Below are positions 55,891 through 64,000 of a stretch of DNA of 64,000 nucleotides, one piece after another; position 1 is the first letter of the stretch, and each line of letters begins with the position of its first letter. The position numbers and the translations under genes were made by a program. The notes below the pieces were generated by a model that made no database searches, was not told where the DNA came from, and saw nothing but the letters and a program-made list of their open reading frames with translations. This DNA is from Ailanthus altissimus (Eukaryota > Streptophyta > Magnoliopsida > Sapindales > Simaroubaceae): contig OX327711.1 of assembly GCA_946807835.1 (NCBI GenBank), forward strand, positions 12,807,501 through 12,871,500, read 5' to 3'.

Positions 55891-58608
55891 TGTCACCCCC
55901 CAGACCCAAAAGACCTAACACACGACATCACTTACATTCATTCAATAATACTTAAACATTCATTTTAATTTCTTTCAGAATTATAGCAATTGAATTATGA
56001 CTGGGACAATTAATAAACCGGAGATACTCAGAGTTTTATCAGAGATTAACACTTTACTACGTCACCAGTAGCAACTTTGTTACCGGAAGCCCAGAATATA
56101 TTCATTGCAAATTCTTACTTAAAATCAATCCATTACTACACTTGGTGAAACTTAAACTAAATCCAACCACACACAATAAAATAATACATAAGTATTTATT
56201 CAATAGGGACAAATCAAATATCTTATCTCACGTGTCCCCAAATGAAACACTTAGCAACCTAACAACTTAGGGAACCCAAGGAATAGTAGAAGCCTTGCCA
56301 AATCCGCTAAGCACACATGTACCTTATTTACCTGAAATCACCATAAACTATAATGAGTATAAAACTCAGTAAGCATACTAGTTTTTCATATATCAAATAC
56401 AAATACATATATGTACACAATGCATATGTATGATATGTTGTGATCAATCAAAATTATAATCTTATCAAATCATATATCATGTAAGCGCTTACACATTCTT
56501 TCAAAACACATAATAGGAATACCATCACTCAACTACTACTTAGTAGGACTTACATATCACATATCACATAATGAGCCAAATGTCACTCGTAGGTGACATA
56601 CCGTATGAGAGGAATAGTATAAGTGAGGCCTTTAAATTACACATATATAATGCTCATGGCCGAAGGTAAAAGCCAAACCCTCATCCTGATCATCAGTGAA
56701 TCCTCTCACATGCACCAATACGCCACCACACGAATGTGATGACTCACTCTTCCTTTAGGTACCAATAGGATCCTCCCTACATACGGAACACATAACATAT
56801 ACCAATCCCGAAGGAAAGGCCACATATAAAGGCTCCACAAATCACATAGAATGCCTACTAAGTCAACAGTGAGTTCAAGTACCCTCAAAACACAAAATAT
56901 TTCTCATGGACATATTACACTTCAAAAGCTTTCTTTATTAAACGCATCTTATTTTGAAAGCTCACTTTCAAAAATACATGTATGTTCATGCTAAATGTCA
57001 ATGCTCACATTCATAAACATATATTCACATTTCATATCAAAATATACTTTGACATAACATAAACATATTCTTAACCCCATTTGCAAAATCATACAAAACA
57101 ATTACTATGTTTATTGTGATTTCAATAAAAAATCTAGTATACTTACCTCTTAACACATTCAGCCACAAAGCTTAAATCTCCTTAACATATCAATGCAAAT
57201 TAGTCCTTTCATAAGCCTCACAATTCACACAAAATACTTTAAATAGCTTACAAAATTATACACAATGCATTTATCACATCAAATTGGTCTAAATACTTGG
57301 TTTCTCAAAATCTGTCATTCTAACCACTTACACTTAACAAAATTTTCTAATATATCAAATGATGTCTAATTACTCCAAAATCTGAATATACCATTCTTGA
57401 CTCATATATCCTTCATATATATGAATATTATATCAAAATTCCTACACAATCCATTTCATACACACCATCGAATCCAAACTACTAACCTGATAGGATCAAG
57501 ATACTTACTGAACAGTATTCAATCTCCCAATTTTATAAAATCATATACTAACTCAAAAATTATAAAGCTATCACATAATTACTCTTGACACATATCTCAG
57601 TCCATGATAAATATTTCACTTCCAAATCACTGCCAAAAGTATTTTAAAACTATTTTATTTCATAACTTTAAAAATCTGTTAATCAAATACTGCAATGAGC
57701 TGATACATTCTAGAAAATCATAACACTTCAATCACATTGATCTAAATTCTCAGTTCTGAGTATATCACATTAGACATATAAACTTATCACATTTCATAAA
57801 TTCGTAATTTTTGAAGATCATTCAATAGGTCAAAAATTATTTTCCACTGTAACATACTGTTTACACAAGAAATTTCCAGAATTTCAGGGTCATTTTGGTA
57901 AATTCACTAAATATTCAATTTCCAAAATTTTCAATAGAGTCTAAGTTTCAGATGATCCTAAACATGTCTAATTTCATATAATCAAAATTCAAAACCAGAA
58001 TCGAATCACAACAATTTATAAAATTCTTGGATCAAGAGACTATCAAGCAGAAATTCTACAATCCATCATGATTTATCAAACTATCTTATAGATCATCATC
58101 AATTCTCAAAATATCATATGAAATACACATCAAATCCTCAATTATACATATTTTCAAAAATTAAAACTTAAATAAATTAACATAATTAACACTAATAAAT
58201 TAAGAAATAGTTGTGATATACCTCTTAAAATCCAAAATTCTAATTTCTTCTTCTTTTTCTTCTCCTTCTTCTCTTTCTCTTCCCTCTTTTTCTCTCTTCT
58301 CTCTCTTTAAAAGAGGTAGCTCGACCAAAATGAGAGAATTAGGGTTTTAAAAGTGTATTTTTATGCTAAGTGGCTAATGTTTGGTATTTACGAATTTGCT
58401 CCCAAAACTTTCAAAGTATTACAATTTGGTCCCTAAAATAAATCTAAAGTCTTGCAATTAAACCCAATGCTAATAGTATGACCTTAACCTATACAAATAC
58501 TACTAATAACAATATATAAATCAAGTATCACCAACATACAAATAAAATACGTATATTTATACATATATAAATACTTAGTCTTACCAGACGTGGATACTGG
58601 TTACTACA
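55891..58608 (-). mobile_element. 3' LTR of a chromovirus (Tekay/Del-like gypsy) nested in the Tat element (copy C)
   Basis: On the + strand it starts TGTCACCCCC and ends GGTTACTACA. On its own strand it runs TGTAGTAACC...GGGGGGTGACA, 2,718 bp. It is the same family as 7,680-10,363 and 13,322-16,013. The outer flank is CGCGG (55,886-55,890). At its inner side the minus strand carries the end of a chromovirus polyprotein whose stop overlaps the first bases of the LTR, so this is a 3' LTR on the minus strand. Confidence 0.9.
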
Positions 58609-58830
58609 ATTCTCCCCTCCTTATAAGAATTTCGTCCTCGAAATTCATGACTTGAGCAAACATACGAGGATACTTAAATCTCATTTCTTATTCTCATTCC
58701 CAAGTTGCCTTTTCAACAATATGGTTTATTCATAAAACATTTACAAAGCAATCTTCTTGGTATATAAGATTTGCTCATAACTTAGTCTGTGAGAGAAGTA
58801 CGAAACATTCATCCATAAAATAAACATATA
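58609..58830 (-). pseudogene. C-terminal tail of a chromovirus polyprotein
   Basis: The minus strand reads LSYEQILYQEDCF, then NHIVEKATWE, then EMRFKYPRMFAQ, then NFEDEILIRRGEL and a stop touching the LTR. This is the typical end of Tekay/Del-like chromoviruses after the integrase. Two or three in-frame stops and a small internal deletion are present. Homology fades beyond about 58,830. Confidence 0.8.
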
Positions 58831-59285
58831 ACACACATTATGGACTTATAAAATTATACACACATATTTTTATTCTTTTCTCCCATTCGTTCAATATTTA
58901 ATGGGCATCTATACACTTCACATTTTATTCATTAAAGAATAATATAGATGTAGAATACCCATACTAATCTCTTAAATAAAATTCTTAACTCCTCTGAAAA
59001 TTTTAATCCCTTCAACATATACTCATACGTCATAATATCATTCACTACCTTGATATCATTCTAAAAAAAATGTAGCATTTCTATGCAACTAAGTTGTCAT
59101 TCAAATCAGAATATTGAAGGCATTATCTTAAATGATCAAAAATCAACTTCAATAAAATAAAATTAAAAAAACCTTTAGTTCAATTGATTCTTAAACTATA
59201 GATCTCAACATTATATCTCTTACTCTAACTCTTTAAAAAATAGTCCACCTTATTGGACATCATTTTTTCATTGAGACTGACATAT
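58831..59285. other. AT-rich sequence between chromovirus tail and pararetrovirus-like frame
   Basis: No gene or domain recognised. The bases probably come from decayed retroelement interior or from another insertion. Confidence 0.35.
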
Positions 59286-60671
59286 CTGCTTTTTTTTTTT
59301 TAATATGCTCAGTTTCAAACAGAAATGATTCCACTAGCACAATTACTGCGATGGCAAATATGGTTTTTCAACTATTCCTTTAACGTCATCCACGTAAAAG
59401 GGAAGGACAAAACGATTATTACTTTTCTTTCACAAAACTCTATAAATAACCTAAACCTCATAATCACTTTTCTAGCAATAAAGAAAACCAACCCTCTTAC
59501 CATCTTCATAATGAGTCCCATTATCATAATTCCTCTTATTCCTTTTTCTCCACCATAATTTCCAGACCTAATCAGAACCAAAACACTCCATTCCCGTGCC
59601 AAAGAATTCATCAGACACTACACCATCTTGGCAGTCCAAGAACACGGTTTCACAGTTCTTGGTGGCCCTTTGTTCAACTTGGAATACCCTTTCTTTCACT
59701 TGTACTCTTTTTTTCCATTTTCCCAATGGTCCAAACCTGTCCTTTACTTGTTATGGTACCTGTTGGATCTGTATACAATCGCCATGGAATTTCCATTACT
59801 TAGAACCCTCCAAAAATTAGAAAAATGTGATGAAGATCACCCAGCCCTAATTTTTCTCCAATGGTTTTACCCAAAGACATGGTGGATAACTAAATTTCAA
59901 CACATGATTACAAACAACACAAATGCTGCAGTCCCCAGATAACATCTTTGGTCTGTCTTACTTCTCCAACGAAATGGTATGATTGTTTCGGATCATGAGA
60001 TTCATTATTACCCCACTTTCAAGGATTACTTCACCTTTACCCTTTCATTAAAGGGATCAATTAAGCTCTGGCATGAAGAAGTAATCCAGCAAAAGAGAGA
60101 ACTTGAAAGAATTCTTGCTCAAGAAAACCAGATAATTCCTCCATCCGTTTGGATCTCCCCAGAAGATGCTGCACCTTAGGAACAGGTTGAAGATGACTTT
60201 GCAGAAGAACTGAATTTTGCCAATATACTCAAATTCCAACAAAGACAAAAAGATCATCTTTCACATCATAGAAATACAAATTACTCTACCCACCATCACC
60301 ATATCCCAACCATGACTTATTATGTCAGATATAGACAAGAAATGGATAACCTTCAGCAATGGCCTCAGCCGCATGTCTCGACAGAACCTACCCAATCTCA
60401 GCCAGTTGTCCCGACAGAACCTGACCAACACCAACCCAATCTTGACTTATCCCTCTTTCAAGACTCCCAACCTTATCCAACCGACACCCAAATCCAAGAG
60501 GAAGCCAGCACATCCCTCATCCAGACCAGCTCACCTGCAGAAGATCAAGATATGGTAGACCCACATTCCACTCAGCCAGAGCCCTAATTCAATGTATGGG
60601 AACAACAACTCCATAAGTTTCTCTCTCACGGATACGACACAGATGAAAGCGACCAGGGAGACTCATTTTAA
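59286..60671 (+). pseudogene. Endogenous-pararetrovirus-like reading frame (RNase H end plus unknown ORF)
   Basis: One + frame runs from about 59,286 to the stop at 60,669-60,671 with four in-frame stops (59,556, 59,940, 60,177, 60,585) and no visible frameshift. The start (LLRWQIWFFNY, then VIHVKGKD) is the end of a retroviral-type RNase H of the form seen in plant Caulimoviridae and related elements. After it come a Trp/Phe-rich middle (FLQWFYPKTWW, about 59,850-59,880), a charged helix, and a Gln/Pro/Thr-rich tail. The tail has no known family to me. An origin from an old integrated caulimovirid, for example of the Florendovirus type with an extra downstream ORF, is the best guess; an unusual gypsy element is the alternative. 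The frame is not functional. Confidence 0.5.
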
Positions 60672-61084
60672 CCTATATTGCTATTTCTATTTTCACAGAA
60701 ACTAGAACCGTGTTGCTCTATCACATCAAAGAGAGACTGACTACTGCTTTATCTTTATATCAAGTGTGCTTTATCTTTCTTCATATCTGCTTTTAATCTA
60801 TCGGCCAAAAATCAATGTTAAGACCACAAAAATCTTTGTAATTAATAAAGTTAATTTGGCCTTATGTCCAAAGTCCAATTGTTAGCTCAAAAAGTCTTCA
60901 AGTCATTGATGCATTGTCGGCCATTAGTGCCAAAACGGCAAAGTCCCTAAATCCATGAAATAGGCCTTTATTGACTTTTCTTAATTATCTTACCTAACTC
61001 ATCACGCTTCCGACACAATTTTTATCACACTTATATATCAAGTATATATTTTTCTCGATTTTTGTGCGACAAAAAAAAAAGAAT
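60672..61084. other. Noncoding stretch after the pararetrovirus-like frame
   Basis: No coding signal. It has AATAAAG at about 60,844, a TATATATCAAG at about 61,031 and a run of ten A at about 61,070-61,079. These could be the noncoding part of the same viral-type element, or a poly-A end of a retroposon. Confidence 0.3.
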
Positions 61085-61248
61085 GAGTTTTACTTTAGGC
61101 ATCTTGAGGTGGTATAACCCACCCGGGTTCGATTCCTTGGGGGTATGCTTTGAGTGAATGGAGGCCACTTGGGAGGCCTGGACCAGTGATGGCCCACTGA
61201 GATCGGTATGTCCCAGCTTATCAGGATAACTGGGTGCGTATCCTCACA
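61085..61248. mobile_element. SINE-like segment with a pol III B box
   Basis: GGTTCGATTCC at 61,126-61,136 is an exact match to the tRNA-type B-box consensus, and TAGGCATCTTGAGGTGG about 25 bp upstream could be a decayed A box. The segment follows a poly-A run and ends at the CGCGG junction with the Tat element. No full tRNA cloverleaf is formed. Confidence 0.4.
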
Positions 61249-62308
61249 CGCGGAGCGGGTCTTAAGGAAAATTCACGAAGAGGTGTGCGACAATCACTCG
61301 GAGAGGGAAGCTTTGGCTCACAAAGTCTTTCAAACTGGTTATTATTGACCCACAACCCTTCAAGACACTAAACATCTGATTCAGCATAGTGACGCATGTC
61401 AAAGCTTCACAGATAGGATCCAAGCACCCGCAAGGGAGCTAACCACAATGAGCGGGCCGTGGCCGTTCACCCTCGACTTGATCGGACTACTCCTCAGAAG
61501 CAAGGGGTCATGCAAGTATGTGGTCGTGACGGTCGACTATCTCACAAAATGGATCAAGGCCGAGCCACTATCAAAGATCATGGAGAAGAATATCCACGAT
61601 TTTGTATGGAAGAATATGATATGTCGATACGGTATGCCCCACACTATCATCACCGACCACGGGAAGTAGTTCGACAACAATAACTTTAAGCAATTCTGTG
61701 AACAATTGGGAGTACGACTATCGTTCGCCTCCCCTGTACACCCTAAAATCAATTGTCAGGTTGAGTTCTCCAACAAGTTGATCAAAAAGCTACTTAAGAA
61801 GAAGTTGATAGAAAGAAAGGGAGTATGGGTAGAAGAGCTACCAGAAGTACTATAGGCACTCCGAATGGTTAGTAAGACAACCACCAGCGAGACACCGTTC
61901 TTATTAGCTTTCAGAAGCGAAGCAGTAATCCCCGCATAAATTGGAACCCTGACCCACCGAGTATTAAAATTTTCCAAAATCGTCAACCACGACCTAATAA
62001 AAGGGGGGCTGGACTCAATCGAACGGTTTTGAGACCGAGCCCTGATTCGAGCAGTAGCCTACCAGCAAAAGGTGACCAGATACTACAACAGGAAGGTCGG
62101 GGCTCGAAGTTTTAAAGAATGAGACCTAGTGCTACAAAGGGTGGTGCTCAACACGAAGAACTTAACAGATGAAGTCCTAGGTCCCACCTGAGAAGAGCCA
62201 TACAAGATCCTCAGGTGCGTAGGAGAGGCATACAAACTTGAAGGAATAAACAGACGAGTCGTCAAAAAATCATGGAACGCCGAGTTGCTAAGAAAATACT
62301 ATCTCTAA
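61249..62308 (+). mobile_element. Tat-type Ty3/gypsy element, part 2: integrase
   Basis: From the repeated CGCGG the text continues AERVLRKIHEEVCDNH (zinc-binding region, then HSDACQSF), then the integrase core. FTLDLIG, IITDHGK (Asp codon 61,655-61,657) and QVEFSNKLI (Glu codon 61,763-61,765) give D...D(35)E. The C-terminal part ends KSWNAELLRKYYL before the stop at about 62,308. About eight in-frame stops (for example 61,346, 61,667, 61,853, 61,937, 62,030) inactivate it. Confidence 0.9.
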
Positions 62309-62564
62309 GCTTTTGTTTGTAACCCTTTAGTGTATGAACGTCTTGTTTAAATGGAAACTCTCGTTTCTTTTCTTCTTTTTGCATGAAAATTCGCGAGAAG
62401 CAAATTGATCGGAACACGGAACGAGTAGCCAACGCAAGCGCCCTCAAATTATTTGGCAAGAGGGCTTGCATTGAACCGCTTAAAATAGCATACCGCACCT
62501 TATCTTAGGGTATTCATGACGCCATCATCACAAAGACGTCATCATTTTTTGACAAGGCATCACC

Positions 62565-63020
62565 ATGTCTCGTGGAGCATTTCATTGTCACTGGGTCGAC
62601 ACTCGCAGAGCATTTCGCTGTGATCAGTTCGACTTTCATTTTATTTTCACCGTCACTAGCTCGACGCTCGGGGAGTATTTCGCCATGACCGATTCGAATT
62701 TCATTCTATTCTCATATTCACCGACTTAATGCTCGCGGAGCATTTCGCTGTGATCGGTTCAATTTTCATTCTATTTTCACCGTCACCGGCTTTGTGCTCG
62801 CGAAGTAATTCTCTATGACCGGTTCGACTTTCGTTCTATTTTCATCATCACCGGCTCGATGCTTGCGGAGTATTTAGTTGTGATCGGTTCGAATTTTGTT
62901 CTATTTTCACCGTCACCGACTCGACGCTCGTGGAGTACTTCACCGTGATCGGTTAGACTTTCATTCTATTTTCACCGTCACCAACTTGTCGCTTACGGAG
63001 CACTCGCGTGACTGGTTCAA
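62565..63020. repeat. Tandem array of about 65-bp units in the Tat element 3' region
   Basis: Roughly seven degenerate units follow the pattern CACCGTCACCGGCTCGACG, CTCGCGGAGCATTTCGC, TGTGATCGGTTCGACTTTC, ATTCTATTTT. Units start near 62,576, 62,641, 62,708, 62,773, 62,839, 62,903 and 62,967. They lie after the integrase stop, where Tat-lineage elements commonly carry variable tandem repeats. Confidence 0.85.
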
Positions 63021-63729
63021 CGATTATTCTATAGTGTCGCACCTGGATAGCTCAATAAGATGAGGGCTATGGCACTTCCACAGCATTACCATGGGTTACA
63101 CTGTGGCACCCATTGAAGAGGGTTTGATTGTGACTTTACCACGGTATCATTGTAGCCTTTCCACAGCACCCATGCTGCGCTGTTCAGTGTTATTACACCG
63201 AGTCGATCCCCCGATGGTATGAAAGGTCCCCCCACTCAACATGACTCGGGCTACCTGCTTTGGACTGCATCAACAATCGATGTATCGCCAAGGGCGACTT
63301 AGCTACTCAATTGGATAGGGCACTGCTACAAGATGCCCCAAGTATGTTTTATTTCAAATTGCTCCCGATCGCAGTTCAAGTAAAAGCATCCACCCAACTG
63401 TGCTGATTACAAAAATTTTATCGGCGCATGAGGTGAAAAAGGTTGACTACTATTCAGTCTTGACTAAAGTTGTTCGAAAAATGATCAACCCACTTTATTA
63501 CAAGTCTGTTATTATTCATAAAATGTTCGTTAGAACGATTATTATTACTAACAATGCCGTTATTTTAACAAGTTCGATGTTTTATAAGTGGTTCGACCAC
63601 AATACCACTTTTTTGCGATGACCAAACAAACTTATTTTGATCAGGTAAAGAAGAACAAAAGCTCATATTAAGAAAGGTAATTGTCCATTCATTAAAAATA
63701 ATTACACAAACCGATTACAAGGCATTCAA
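63021..63729. other. Remainder of the Tat element 3' noncoding region
   Basis: Moderate GC content, no coding signal convincing enough to call. The open + stretch 63,400-63,621 has no family motif. It lies between the tandem array and the antisense frame, as expected for the long noncoding 3' part of these elements. Confidence 0.4.
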
Positions 63730-64000
63730 AAAAAAATCCTACAAAAGGGGATGGACTGCTCAGGCTACAGGGGCGGTGTCAAGCATGTTCAGATCTACAA
63801 TGGGAACAGCTTCAGGAGCATGGCCGACCGGAGGGACCGCGACAGCAGGAGGGTCGGCTGGGATATCAATGATCCCCTATGGCTCAGCAGGAGCAGCGCC
63901 ATTAGCCTACCCCTGGTCGGCAAGTGGGGTAACCTCGCTGCTACTCATAATAGTAACACCTTTGACAAGGGCAAGCACATCGACAAAAGGAGGCTCGTCA
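63730..64000 (-). pseudogene. Antisense ORF remnant, Tat-type element (partial)
   Basis: The minus strand, entering from the window edge, reads one Ala/Pro/Val-rich frame: DEPPFVDVLALVKG, VTPLADQG, then IPADPPAVAVPPVGHAPE, with stops at about 63,919-63,910 and 63,895. Many Tat elements have an antisense ORF between integrase and the 3' LTR whose end has such a composition. No catalytic motif is visible. The 5' part of this frame is outside the window. Confidence 0.45.

Noticed and set aside
61085..61248. A true tRNA gene
   Set aside because: Only a B box is convincing; stems of a cloverleaf do not form around it.

Overview
This is a stretch of nuclear DNA from a flowering plant, most likely a eudicot. 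The evidence is a single intron-rich gene of plant type (27 coding exons, all introns GT-AG) set in AT-rich sequence packed with plant transposable elements: Ty3/gypsy of the Tat and chromovirus types, an L1-type LINE, a TRIM, several MITE or foldback elements, and a piece that looks like an endogenous pararetrovirus. The species cannot be named from the sequence.

The only intact gene is an ABCC (MRP-type) ABC transporter on the + strand, coding part 26,525-45,032. The exons join in phase into 4,875 coding bases, that is 1,624 residues, the usual length of the plant ABCC1/ABCC2 vacuolar transporters. Both nucleotide-binding domains are complete. A probable 5' UTR intron lies at 25,645-26,398. 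Three features make the locus unusual. A perfect 297-bp tandem duplication (38,410-39,003) copies the intron 19/exon 20 boundary and creates a decoy acceptor. Two MITEs sit in intron 20. A near-identical inverted copy of the gene's last exon with its flanks forms the left edge of the window (1 to about 950).

Left arm (1-25,390): the inverted ABCC fragment abuts a decayed Tat-like gag-protease-RT remnant (about 950-3,770, minus). Then come a minisatellite (4,341-4,761), a 2.7-kb solo LTR on + (7,680-10,363), an L1 remnant on minus (11,040-13,190), a second solo LTR of the same family on minus (13,322-16,013), a 1.2-kb inverted-repeat element (16,346-17,530) and a decayed ORF resembling the extra first ORF of Tat retroelements (about 19,980-21,910, minus). 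The rest is AT-rich sequence without recognisable genes.

Right arm (45,033-64,000): the duplicated 3' flank, a 1.17-kb foldback element between two 0.3-kb direct repeats (45,945-47,735), a TRIM (48,080-48,734), a MITE (49,804-50,683), a probable 2.4-kb LTR (50,781-53,186), an orphan promoter and first exon fused in frame to an RT fragment (54,089-54,664), and a Tat retroelement with RNase H and integrase (about 54,560-64,000). The Tat element is interrupted by a 5,358-bp composite insertion flanked by an exact CGCGG duplication. That insertion holds a chromovirus LTR and polyprotein tail, a pararetrovirus-like reading frame with four stops, and a SINE-like segment.
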